Shown one piece after another: positions 9,866 to 40,400 of a DNA stretch of 64,000 nt. The notes under the pieces were generated by a model that searched no databases, was not told the origin of the DNA, and saw only the letters and a program-made list of their open reading frames with translations. The DNA comes from Engraulis encrasicolus (lineage: Eukaryota > Chordata > Actinopteri > Clupeiformes > Engraulidae), in assembly GCF_034702125.1 (NCBI RefSeq), contig NC_085870.1, positions 4,023,695 to 4,087,694 of the forward strand. The letters run 5' to 3'. The translations under genes were made by a program, and so were the position numbers. Each line of letters begins with the position of its first letter. Position 1 is the stretch's first letter.

Positions 9866-11710
9866 CTCTCTGTATGTCTCACTCTCAAAAACATATCGTA
9901 TATACGAGTGATTCTACGATTCCCCTACGCTTTTGGCAAAAGCAAAATGTCAATTATCAGTATTTTTTTTCAACTAAATGACCTAGATGTTTACATAGTG
10001 TATATATTTAAGTTTCCAAACAAACAAATTGCCAAGCTTAATCTTAAATCATTTGATAAATACTCTAATGAAAGCGAACATTTGCTTAATTATTTTGTCA
10101 ACAGTGTTATGGACAAATACTATGTCATTTCAAACATATATAAAAATACTACAGAGTTGAAACAATATATGTTTGAAAGTGCTTATGTCCCTTAGCAGTA
10201 ATGTTGTCATTAATATGTGCAACTGATATAGAAAATGTGATTGTTGAGCTTCATAAGTAGGATTTTATGAGTCACTGTGATACAGACTGACACATTTTTC
10301 ATCATAAATCCCTGTAACGTCTGATTTGAATATAGTCACCCTCCTTACACAATACTTCCTTCTCCAGAGATAATCCCTAGTGTATGTTCATAGGATTTTT
10401 CCAACACATAAGGGATCAATAGCGCAAAAACACTTTCAAAACAGTCAAGCGTGTTACTCAACTGTGTTACGGTCAACAGTGCAGGGGAACAAGTCGGCAC
10501 TTTTTTAGGAGAAAAAACAGAGCAGACAAACCCATCTCTCTAGAACACAAATTATTATGTTTGTTTGTCTGTCAATAAGGATACAAATTGGCAAAAACAT
10601 ACTCCTCCTCAACTGTCATCAGTGTTGCCAGATTGGGCTGGTTCCCGCCCAATTGGGCTGCTTAGGATGGCCGTGTGCGGGTAAAAATGGCATCTATCAG
10701 AAAAACCTTCCCACTGCCATATAAATCAATAGAATTGGGCGGGTTTTTAGGGCGGATTTTGATCATTTTTTGGGCTGGAAATCATCAGCCTCATCTGGCA
10801 ACCCTGACTGTCATACTTAATTGTAACACCATTGACGGTAACACCATTGACATTTCAGCCATTTTTATGGTGTTGTGCTAACTGAGGACCTCAGAAGTTC
10901 CACCACAACACCTTAATCAATTCATGTATCTGTATGCTTTATCTGTGTTTTTCTACATGTGATTTCTAAATCAGATTCTTATGAATATGTTGATAACACA
11001 GTTGACAGGCAATTTTCCCGCTATGAGAACATGAAAAAGAATGGATTAAATTATGGAAGGATGGAGCTCAAAATTTACCAAAAAGTCTTCCCGTATCCTG
11101 CCAAAGAGGTTATGACATCACGTGATGTTATTCGTATGGCCTAAGACCAAACCATTACTGATTTATGGAGGAGGTTTCAGACCGTGACACGGTTAACACA
11201 GTTTTCGTGGACACACACAAAATGGCAAATTTCATGTATAATGGAAAGGACAGTGGTCTTTCTGACAGTTTTGTCATATTGTGATGATTACTGTGAATCA
11301 ACATTTGCAATCGTCTTGGGCAAAACAAGTTTCTTTACATGCTAATATGAAGACTGAATCTGACATTTGGAAAACAGGACGGCATGAAAACGCCCAAAAC
11401 CAGTATTAAATATTCATTCTTGCTGAGGGAAATAATGCTATGTCTACACTTTCTGTATTATATGAAAGATAAATGTTTTCTAATGTCCAAAACATCATTG
11501 GATGCAGTTAATAGTTAGTGGAATTGCCAAATAAAATCCATGGACTTAAAAGTGTAGGCGAATTAGAGAATCACTCGTACACAGAAATTCACACATATAA
11601 TGAAGGGAACATGAGGGTGAATATGAGCAATGTCTCCCCCCCCCCCTCTATTTTAATTATTTTTCTACATGCCTGGTTCAAAATGACCCGAACACCTTCA
11701 ATGTAACAAA
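9866..11710. other. AT-rich insertion-like block carrying dispersed GTAACAC...TTGAC motifs
   Basis: Separates two parts of the same minisatellite, so it was probably inserted. It contains a young MITE at 10620-10806. Motifs close to GTAACACCATTGAC occur at about 10823 and 10839, with variants (GATAACACAGTTGAC, GTTAACACAGTT) at about 10990 and 11190. No credible gene. The 95-codon frame at 9908-10195 is low-complexity AT-rich sequence. Confidence 0.4.
10620..10806. mobile_element. hAT-like MITE with perfect 8-bp target duplication
   Basis: Ends CAGTGTTGCCAGATTGGG and CATCTGGCAACCCTG. ACTGTCAT duplicated at 10612-10619 and 10807-10814. Confidence 0.88.
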
Positions 11711-12245
11711 AACATGCCAAGTGCCAAGTTAGTCTCCTTTTTTGCTGACTCTCTCTCTGTCTATATTTCTGGACACATACAGTATACTGCACACACACAG
11801 CGTACTCTATGGACTGATGTTGGCTAGTGATGCCAAATTTTCTTCTCTGTCAAGTTTCTCTCTCTATCTCTCTGTCTGTCTCTGTGTCTCTCTTTCTCTC
11901 TCTCTGTCTCTGTCTCTCTCTCTCTCTGTCTCTCTCTCTCTCATGTGCTAATTATAAAGACCCATGCATATATTATTTAAAGCAAAAACTGCATTGGGGA
12001 AAAAACAGGCCTACGTGTTGCAGCAGTATTTCTTTCGTAATTGTAATCCTGTTTACACCTCAAAGTCAGTGGTGCCCGAAGACAGGGAAACAGAGTGTGG
12101 TGTGTGTGTGAGTGTGTGTGTGTGTGTGTTGCAACAGAAGTCCAGTTTCAGCTAAAACCCATTAGCTGGCATGTGGTTTCCTAACTGAGCGTTTACACCC
12201 TGGCACACACACACTGGCACTCACACACACATTCATACTTGTGCG

Positions 12246-12286
<41 letters not shown>

Positions 12287-12300
12287 GCACGCACACACAC
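11711..12300. repeat. Degenerate minisatellite unit, CT, GT and CA/CG microsatellites
   Basis: 11718-11800 is a diverged unit of the 9127-9865 minisatellite. 11855-11942 is CT-rich, 12100-12128 GT, and 12242-12285 a CG-to-CA tract with CGCGCGCGCG, a potential Z-DNA former. Confidence 0.75.
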
Positions 12301-13000
12301 ACCCCAACATTCCTTGTTGGTGAGTCTTCCAAAGGCAACACACCAGTGAATGGATAAGGAATGCTACTGAAAACATGAATGTATTTATTTTTTTATTTTA
12401 TCTTTGCCAATTGTTATGAGACGCATATCTGTGCTCTTTAAAAAAAATGTCCATTCGGTTGAATTCATTCAACCCCCCGCAATATAATACACCTTACTGT
12501 TTTTTACAGACAAATATTATACAGTAGTCGTAGGTTCATTATACAAGGTGTATACATATTCAAAACTCACACAGTGTCCATATAAAATAATAAACAGAGT
12601 TGTACAACATTTGATGGCAAACGGATGTAAATGGCTTATTTGTGTTGTGTTGTGTTGTGTGTCCGTGTCTGAGTCTCCTTCTCTTCATCATGAGCTATGC
12701 TGCTTTCCAAGGTCCAGAATAGACAACTTCCCGCCCGCCCGCCCGCCCGCCCGGGTGTTAATAATAAACCTGACTCACTATTTTGATTTAATAAACACAT
12801 GAGGGTTGATACTGTTGTGTTGTGAATGTAAGGGGGGGGGGGGGGGGGGGAATTCCCATGCTACCACCACCTGTGCCTGTACACAACTTAGTGGGCAGCT
12901 GGCTCTGACTGTGGTTGCCCTCCACAGCAGTACTGCTGTAAAAAAAAATCACATTAAGAAAGATACTATGCGAGCCTATCTCCATATTTACAAAGGAGGG
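12301..13000. other. Unassigned sequence with CCCG repeat and a G20 run
   Basis: CCCG tetranucleotide at 12732-12752 and an uninterrupted run of about 20 G at 12831-12850. No gene recognised. Confidence 0.5.
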
Positions 13001-13225
13001 GGGTTGGGGTTGCAGTGGTGCATTGCACTAATGCAGCATACATACCAGAAAAGGTCTAATATGCCCACAGGGACTCAGGTTTAAAGCCAGCCTGAGGCAT
13101 GTCCCGGGCTTACCCCCATCTCTCTCTCTCTCTCTCCATCTCTCTAGCTCTCCCACTCTCTTCCTGTCATCATCTTCACTTTCCTGTCCACAATTAAAGG
13201 CACAACAGCCCCTAAAACAAACTTT
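13001..13225 (+). mobile_element. Diverged tRNA-derived SINE
   Basis: TTGCAGTGGTGCATTGCACTAATG head, a B-box-like CTCAGGTTTAAAGCC near 13073, then CCCATCTCTCTC and CTTCCTGTCATCATC, CTTTCCTGTCCACAATTAAAG. This order matches the family A SINE on the plus strand. Confidence 0.5.
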
Positions 13226-14409
13226 TGAAAAAAAAGTATTTACAAGGAACAGTTCTCAACAGACACCAGCGTTAAGGAGGTCTGGAACCCAATCTAGGCA
13301 TTTGGCATCTCACTTGCCATTGAAAATGGATACTGTAGGCTCTTCCTTGCCCAATTCCTTGATTGCAAATTCCCCCCCTCTTATCTCTCTCTCTCTCTCT
13401 CTCGAATGCAATCCTATACGTTACAGTACAAAACATCACAGCCACTGCCATCTTCATGCACTTGTCTGTCTCCTTTATCGACAAGTTTATCACAGTATGT
13501 CTAAAAATAACACTACTAGGTCTGTGGGAAGACGTGACAGGTGAGTGTGGTGAGTGTGGGTGAGAAGGGTGTTGCATTCAAAGCCACCGTACAACCATAA
13601 CACTGAGTAGTGCAGAAAAGGTGAGCTTCCCATCAATGGCATCCTGTACAAAACAAAGAAAAGAGTTCACACTCTTTCATTCAGCATCCTGGTGCTCTTT
13701 GGACAGTATCATTGGAGTGTTCAAAAACCAGATGGCCTGCTGGAGAACAGTCCTGTATTGTGTTTTTCTTTGTTTTAAAAAAATAAATAAATACTGCAAA
13801 ACAGAACAGTCCATTTCCGATAAGGATAAGACATCCCCTTTGTAAGGCAACAGCCATGTCCTGTAGTCCAGAAGTGGAAGATTTGCGATGTTGACCCTGA
13901 CGAAGTAATTTACTATTTTCCAGAAATAAAAAATGATGTGTTCGTGTTGAATGAAAAGTTGCATTAGTAGGTTTTTTTGTACAGTATACAAACAGGCACT
14001 TCTTTCACAAAAAAAGAGGAAATTCATTTTAAAAAAATCTCCTGTCAGCCTGTCATCTGTGAACATGAAAGGCTCAATAAAAAGGGCTTTGAAACAGCTC
14101 CAGGCGGCCATGACAACCTGGGCCATGTACGCTACGCTACGGTACGCTACGCCGCAACGTGACGCGACGCTGTGTGGTCCTCCATCTGTCGACGCCCTTT
14201 CACCAGCTGCGAGGACAAAGACCCATAGAAACACACTCCCCACTTCACTTCACCACACACAGCCCTCTGAAAGCACACAGACTCTGACACTGACAAATAA
14301 AAAAGAGTGCAGTGCAGTGCAGTGCAGTGCTTTCCTCTTTGGGGCTTGTCCTGACGAAAAACAAACATGAAAACGTACGTACAACAGTACTAGTATGCAG
14401 CCGCAGCAC
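13226..14409 (-). other. Sequence downstream of fam83c, probable 3' UTR and intergenic
   Basis: Immediately 3' of the fam83c stop codon, so part is likely its 3' UTR. No clear AATAAA on the minus strand was found close by, so the transcript end is undetermined. TGCAG pentamers occur at 14300-14330 and a short CT tract at 13385-13403. Confidence 0.4.
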
Positions 14410-32471
<18,062 letters not shown>

Positions 32472-32925
32472 TGTTTATATCTCCTTACTGCCACTGAAAT
32501 TTAATATGCAACAAGTAAGTCCTTTGTCAGCTCAAAACAAGCAGGCGAAATAAGTAAACAATCAGATTTTTAAAAAGGCCACCAAAAAGTCTAACGCGAG
32601 TGGCCAAATGCGCTGGTCTTGTTCCTAGTCATCTCGGTGACAGTCTCATGGGGTTTGCGTATTGTTGCTGTGGTGAGACTCCACAGGGCTCGGCTTCCCC
32701 CCACCTGAAGCATAATCTACCTGCTTGGAAAACGTGCCCTAGCTCCGCCCCGAGTCACACGATATGAAAAACGCTTCCCTGACCTGTCTCTGCAAAACTC
32801 CTTTTTCATTTACTGAGGCCGTTAGACAGACAAGACGTCTTAAACCCGAATTCGTGCAAGAACCACGTGTCTCCTCCCTTTTGTCTGGCAGGATAATGTT
32901 ATTAAGAGGGATTAGATTACATTGA
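32472..32925 (-). promoter_or_regulatory. fam83c: Probable fam83c promoter and 5' UTR
   Basis: About 450 bp immediately upstream of the fam83c ATG and free of recognisable repeats. It includes a GC-box-like CTCCGCCCC near 32742 and moderately CpG-rich sequence. No clear TATA box at a suitable distance was seen and the transcription start was not located, so the extent is inferred from position alone. Confidence 0.4.
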
Positions 32926-35900
32926 ATCGATGTAGAATCAGCATTCCATTGCCGACGCTAAACCATTGAAACAACATCAGATGTCGATGTTGATTTAGCA
33001 TCAGTTTGCACCCTCGACTAACATTGAAACTATGTTGATTTTGTAACTATGGATCCACGCAACTTCAACTGTATTTCGATACGTGCCTATATTGAAACAA
33101 CATTGAAATTTCGACGTAACTAAAAATCAATGAGCTTTCAATGTTATTTCAATAGAAAGGCTACCAGAATTATCTGGCTCCCCACACAGCAGAGGACTCC
33201 GATGCGGAGCCGCGTTCAAGTCACCACATCCGTGTCACTGTCACATTCCTTTGGGTTCCACTTGGTGGATCAGGGTCGCCACCGTGCGCCGCCCCAAATT
33301 CTACCGTCAAAACGCGGACCATAATCGCATCCATATCTGATTCACAAACGCGGACGCGCTGTAAAATCTAACGGACGTTGGTACAGTTTTTGTTGGGGCA
33401 GACACGACCGAACAGCGCTCTCCAGTAAGTATTGATTTATTTATATTAGGTGATACACAAAGGTACAAAAAGTATCTGAAGCTTTTATACTATCAATGCT
33501 TATTGATATTTCGTAGGATTTTGTTTTATGACTTTAAAAGTGTAAGTTAACCCTAGTTGTTTTCAAAACGAGACAGCTAGTTCATTCATTCAAAGACATG
33601 GAGAACTACATTGGCTATTGTAGTATTTCCTAAATGCTGTTAAAATATGATGTCATCCGATACATGGAGGAAGTGCAGTTGAATAAAAATTATCAACATT
33701 GTGCCCATTTTAACAGCCTTGTTTACGTTAGCTTGCTAGCCAGTTACTAGCAAACCGGTTGACTGAAGCAAACCTGTGTAAAGTTAAACGTAGGTCTAAG
33801 TGTTCAAATACTCCTATGAAACGGCTATATTGGTCTGAATTTGGCTCATATACACTTTTACACGGATTGCTCTCAACAGGTTTGGCACCAACTGTGTTTT
33901 TAACGGTACAAATCCTAAAGCGGTGGCATCATGTTCTCCTCACGTTAACGAAATCCAGGCTAATTATTTATTAGCAATTAATGGATGGCCATGAACTGCG
34001 CCCTCGTCCCATATGCTGTCCATCATTGGTGAATGAATGAAGTAGCTGGGCTCATAGTTTGATACAGGTGTCCGTGGTTGGGCTACAAATATCTGAATTT
34101 GTCCTTAATCTTGTGCAACAGTAAACAGGTGGAATTACCTCTGGGTCGGACAGGGCTAGCCAGCTGTAATCCACCCTGCTACGGTGATGCCCGCCTGCCT
34201 CCCGGCTTTTACGACCAAGAGTAAGTAGAATTGTACATCTTATAATATTCAACATTCATCATTACTGTCACGGGATAGAGATGTGAAAGAGCGTTGTCCA
34301 TTCCATATGCAATGCAATGTCTGATTGCCATCTTACGAAATTTAAATGAAAGCTCTAAGCTCTGTTGCCTTTTCAGATCGAAGCGCTGATGTGAAGTTTC
34401 CCCGTCGACTGATGAGGCATGAGGGAAGGAAGAAAAGGCAGCCACGACACGCGATTGTTCAACATGACAGTGAGACAGAAAAATAATGTCAAGATAAATA
34501 AAAAATCATGATGAGTGAAGTTCTTAGTCAGGTTGTGTTTTTTTCGGGTTCTTATTTAAACGGTGTCTAGGCCAGGTCTGTGTTATCTGTAGAATTAAAT
34601 CTAAATGCTGTTTGAAACGGTTAACTGGTTTAGTGTTCGTTTATTGGGATTATAGCATAATAAGAAAGTAACTTTATGAGCACGGATCCAAAATGGTCCC
34701 GGCCCGGAACATCTATGAGTCCGGAATGGGTCCGTAACTGATAAAAAGTAGTGGAACCGTGACGGATGCAATAAGTGGACACGGAATGAGTCCGCATCGG
34801 ATGTCGCGCCTCCGAACCGGGCTCACTGCGGAGGTACGCTTCTGCACGCGGATCCGTTGCGGGTGACAAACGGGTCCCTTTTGAGTCCGCACCACGCCTC
34901 CGCGTCGGATGATAGGCGGCGTGCAAGTGGACGCCGATACGGCCCCGTTTACCGGATCCGTTCCGGAGGATGGCCTCCGGACGGTGGACTCCGGGGCGGA
35001 TCCATTACGGTGTACTTTTGCTGTGTGGGTCATATATCCTGCTTTATCTACAGCCAGGATCCACATTTTAATAATATAAAATAATAAATATGAAACACAA
35101 GATGTTTATTAAGAAAGATGTTTATTATTTGAATTATTTTAATTACTGTCACCGCGACTGGCACCTCCAGTTCTGTCCGGCGCATAGCCATTTCTGCACA
35201 GCTTGTGTAAAAACAAGATCATCCATCCGATTCCCACCAGGCTGTTGAGCGAGGGCATCTGAAACACACAAAATATAGGCCTAGTTTTAATTAAAATGAA
35301 TCCTAACAACACACATCGGTCCATAAAACTTTTCAAAATATATTGAAAATCCCATGCTATTTCTGAAATATTGTAATTATCACAACAGGTGTAGGCTACT
35401 CGTGTTGCGATATAGAGTAGGCCTACATCTGTTGTGATAACATCCATTACAATACTTACACATCTTAAGGAATACAGCAGGAAATATGGTATTGTGGAAT
35501 GAATGTAGTATACCGTGTCCTTACAGTTAGCAGGACGTTCTGTTGGAGTCTTCCTAATCAAGGTCCCCGACCTCTGCTGCGTCTGTCTCCCTCCTCCTCC
35601 ATCTCTGGCCATCGGTCCTACTGGGCTTTTAGGTCGTTATGATTGTGATGGGCCAGGAAAGTCAGAGTCAGAGCACACAAGTTAAGTTTATTACGTTGTA
35701 AGTGTGTGTTCCAGCAACTGACACCAGTACACGTACTGCTAGCTGCAGTTCACAGAATGGCTGCAGTAAAGCTCGCTAGCCGGCTAGCCTGTTTCATTCA
35801 GCTTGTGTTGCCGATCGTAGGTGATCGGAGGAAATCGGCCGTGACCGCACCAGGCGCTCTCGGAAAACTGTGGCCATTTATGGATCGCGGACCGGGGACA

Positions 35901-36275
35901 CTTACTGTGTAAAAGTATGAAAGTCTGCTTAGCCTACCTGTAATTGTTCCTGGATCCGAGCGTGCGCCACTCTTTGTCTTGTCCCGTTCAGCAACGACCT
36001 AACTTCAATCTTTCCCGGTAAACTATATATCGATGGCCTTTCGATCATACGTAATTACCAAATATCAATGATACATCAATCATAATAAGGACGACCATGA
36101 ATCAATGTTGTTTCAATATCATTGCTGTCAACTTTATTTTAGGTCGGGTTACATCGGTTTAACAATGGTGATTCAACATCTATTTTGCATCAATATTTCA
36201 ATGTCGACCATTCTGATGATTCAGATGGAAAATCAATATCTATTCAATGTCAGCTTGTTATCTGGGAAGCTTCGC
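32926..36275. mobile_element. Possible composite insertion flanked by CAATGTTGA-rich segments
   Basis: 32926-33170 and 36060-36270 are both AT-rich and dense in short variants of TCAATGTTGA, ACATTGAAA and ATCAATATT, a composition not seen elsewhere here. Between them a second element may run from about 33180 to 35032, with ends CCCCACACAGCA and TGCTGTGTGGGTC and GC-rich subterminal CGGAGTCC/GGACTCCG motifs. No transposase frame was recognised. Boundaries are approximate. Confidence 0.35.
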
Positions 36276-36475
36276 ATAGGCTACATTGGTACTAAAAAAT
36301 GGTATATACTCAGGAATTTTGTTCAGAAATATTTTGTCACACCAACTTAAAATCTGCAGGGCATAGACCTATCTTTATTTTGAAATCCACAGTGATCTGT
36401 CTATAAGGCAGGTCTGGCAGTCTGTTGTGTGGCCCTCATAATAGCCTCTCCTGTCCCAAAACCTGTTGGGAAATT
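36276..36475. other. Unassigned flank of the 7.36-kb transposon
   Basis: Nothing recognised. Ends GGGAAATT at the transposon boundary. Confidence 0.4.
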
Positions 36476-36709
36476 GGTCCGTGTATATTTTGGTAATTGG
36501 ATTTTCTGTTTTTGAATGGGAATTAAAAAACAAAAAACGACTGGTTTATTTGATTTTCGTTTTAAAGCCCAAAACCAACAATTGAAAAACGCAGCATTTT
36601 TCTTTCATTTTCATTTTTTAATTACACTTTAAAAAATGAAATTCAAAGTCAACACAAACTGAAAAACGGACCAAAACCAAGCATTATTCATTTTTCTCGC
36701 ACCGGAAGT
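36476..36709. repeat. Left terminal inverted repeat of the 7.36-kb transposon
   Basis: 234 bp, AT-rich, matching the reverse complement of 43605-43838 with only scattered differences, for example TTTTTC versus TTATCC near the inner end. It opens GGTCCGTGTATATTTTGG. Confidence 0.9.
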
Positions 36710-37416
36710 CAGACAGGAGCACATGTCAATAGAGTTCTTCAGCGGAAGCGGAAGCATGTAGTAGATTGTAGTCTTTCATGTTAGCATTTAAGGACGTCCT
36801 GGTTCCTATCGGCTTCCGGCCTCCATTGGGAATGAATAGGGGTAAATTTCAAATAAGCTCCGAGTGCAAGCACGCGCTTAGCGAACCCCCGCAAACTGTC
36901 GAGGGTGTTAAAAATAGGCTGTAGGTATGACATGGTTGATCCTTTTGTGTCAAACTTCGACATAAATACGATGTTGCGTCCATATGCTAAACCCGGAAGC
37001 TTTTGGCGACTACAGAAACGGCGCCAGTATCTAACGGCATGTACGTGCGGAAGGTTGTACCCATGGCAACCAAAGGAAAGTATGTAGTTCGGAAGTTTTA
37101 ATGATCAGAAAGGGGTTAGCAATATTGAATTATAATCGTCATGATTTAACATGTGAATACACCAACATGATGATACGATCCGTTCCACTAATGAGAAAGG
37201 GATGCGGGGACACGCTAATGTTCGTTGTTGCCGTGCAACTTATATTTTTGCCAAACCTGAATCTCTATGGCGTTTTGCAATGTAAAAAATCGCCAGGGAA
37301 CCGGTAGTCCAAACGCCGCATACAAGTTGACGTCAACGCTGAAGAGCTCTATGGTCCAACCGGGACTGAAGAAGGACTAGCATAGCATCAACGACTACAG
37401 CAGGAGTTGGAGAAAT

Positions 37417-40400
37417 ATGGATCAAGTTCAGTACAATTTATTCAGGAAGAGTAAGCGGGTAAGCTTGCGTGAAGAGGACATGACGGTCCTCAAGTTGAGC
37501 AGGATCTTCCAGGTAAGTAAACTACCACCCACTATACCACCAATACTACGAATAATTATATGCCTAATGATAGTAATATCAGAGCCTCTAGCCTAGCCTA
37601 CTGTGTTCGCCATGGTAGCTCTTTTTTCATCTCAAGTAGAAATAATTAAAAGTTTTGGCCAGTTAGTTCGGATCGCTACCCTCATCACATTGAATAAATG
37701 GTTTTGAAACGTGTGATGCTGCTAATATTAGGCCTAGTTGGCTAATTGTATTTGACTTTTGTGTTTTTAGGTCTCCGTTGACAGTCTGTACCTTACAGAC
37801 GACGCTAATGTGGCGATATTTGCCAGCGATTCGTCAGGAATGTTCAGCTCACTGGACCTGTGTCCAAGGGGGCATTATGAAGTTCACGGGGAGGACGATG
37901 TCGCCGCCCCAGGATCAAGTACGGGGCAACGCTTTGCCTTCTCAAGGCCTCCGACTAGTAGTACAGTGACCAGTGGCTCACTGCTGGGTGCCGCTGCTCT
38001 CCCCAGAGCCTCAAACAAAACGTTTCAAAGGTAACTTTTAAGTCACCTATGAAATGATAAGCTTACTGTAGCCTATAATAGGTTGTACACAAGCACCATT
38101 ACCCATGCTTTTGTTTGTAGACTAGATACCTCTGATCTTGTTATTGTTGACATAAGTGGCCTAGTGGAAAAAGGCATGTAATTGTATTGAAGTAGGCTAC
38201 TGAGCACTTGAATTCTTCTACCAATAGGCCTACATTCCAAAACCATTGGTTGTTTTATGTTTCCCTTTTATGTCTTGTGTGATATGCCCTATCTTGCCAT
38301 GCGGTCTGACATATTCCGTGGGAATTTGGTTTGTGTTTAATTTTGAAACCTGTCTCTCACCTGTTTTGATTACCCCTCCCTGTGTATTTAAACCATCTGT
38401 TTCCCCTGGGTCTTCATTGGCCCGTCTTACTTATCATTTCTACTTGTTTAATTTATCCAGATCCGTGTACCTTGCTGAGGCACTTAGCGGCAAGCTCAGT
38501 GTGAGCAGGATGGTCATGGTGAGATTTTCGGAAGCTGAGGCCTCTCTTCAGGGGATCGCTGCCAAAGTGAAGGAAGCCATTGGGAGTGCGGAGAATTTGA
38601 TTTTGACGGATTCTCAGGGGAATGCTATTGTGGAATCGGAGGGAACAACAGGTGGGTAACATACATTATGCTTGTCTGTTTGGAGTTTGTGCTTTTGATT
38701 TTGAATGAGTGATCCACTTCAACTGAAATGTTTTCTCCTGGCCTCCACTCCTACTCCAAGGGTCACCTTATTGGAGACAAAATGCCAGAAAAGTTCTTGC
38801 TGTCCCAGAAAAAGACTTCACAGACCTGCAGGGCACCAAGAGGAGGAGAATGAGGTAGGCTCATTTACACTGAACTCTGCTCCTTTTTGTTGCTTTATTT
38901 TTTCTGTTAGATTAATCGGTAACACTTTCTATGAAGCCCATATCTATAGCGCATTATGAGCGCATTTATAACAAATTATAATGCACATTATAATTACACA
39001 CAACGCATTACGACTACACTGATGATGTTTCATGATGCTTTATGTTAACAGTAATGAATAACCATGCATCTAGGTTATATCACTTTATAAATCCAAGGGT
39101 ATTATGAGTGCTCATGACTGGATATAAACTACAGGCGGCCTGATGGGGCTTACAGTACATTATGATGCATTATAGATGTGCATTATACAGTGCATTATAG
39201 ATGCATCCATATGAACTTCACTTTACTTGGAGCACACATTGACGACTTATGATCTCACATGAAATATTATAGCATCGTATGAGACCTTATGACAGTTTAT
39301 CATCCAGGTCTGTGCATAGAGGGGTATGGGTACTCAAAATGTACTATAAGCCCCATCAGGCAGCCTATAGTTTATAGCCAGTCATGAGCACTCATGACAC
39401 CCTTGGATTTATAAAGCATTATAAGCTAGATTCATAGTTATTCATAACTGTTAATATAAAGCATCATGAAGCATTATGAGTGTAGTCATAATACGTTGTA
39501 AGTAATTATAATGTGCGTTATAATTCGTTACAAATGCGCTTACAATGTTGGCTTTAAGTAAAGTGTTACCTATTAATCTTTACTTCTCTTTTCAGACAAT
39601 TTTGCCATTGCCATCTTTGTATAGGCCACACCATACATTGGGTTTGCATTCCCTTATACCATGTCTGCCACTAATAAACAAAGTCCCCCTTAAGGGTGCA
39701 CCATGTAACATTTTAGTAGTCAATTTCCAGAATTCATCCTGGCCATTCACAAATGTGACCTTTTTAACAAATACTTACCACCACCATTAAATTCTAAATA
39801 TTCCTTATGACTGGAAAAAATGTGTTTTACATACATGAAAAGGCGGATCTTCTCCATGATCTGCCATTTTGAATTTCCAACAATAGACATTGCAAGATGT
39901 GCTGTCCTTTGGTCATACTAGTAAATATTGGTTTATTATTCAGTAATATTCATGAAAAGATCAAAATTGGCAATAGTCAACACAGTTTAAATGAGCAGCA
40001 TAGTTGCAATACCTATGCTGGCCACAATCTTATACAGTATACCTTTTTAAAGTATGAAATCCTGCCAAATACACTTCCTAAATGGCTGCTCTATTTTATA
40101 AATCAAATACTTTTTTTTGCAAAGGTTAAGCTTCTACCCCGCCATCATCAATCCTGTTCACCATATCAAGTACATATCTAACCTCTATTTTTTGTGTGTG
40201 TTATATCCTCTGTGAAACAGCAGGAAAAACGAAGAGGTTGGAGGCATTGCCGAGGTCACAGGAAAAATTGAAGAGCTGGTTCTTGCATCTCAGAGTCTCC
40301 CAGATGTTACATCTGCAATCAGGGAGCTCACCGATCTGGCTGCAGTTAAAAGACTGACCCTGACTCAATCACAGCTACCGGCCATTAAGCATGGGTTCTC

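Noticed and set aside
35139..35612. 157-codon minus-strand frame upstream of fam83c
   Set aside because: No domain, AT-rich, inside a probable insertion, with no partner exon found.
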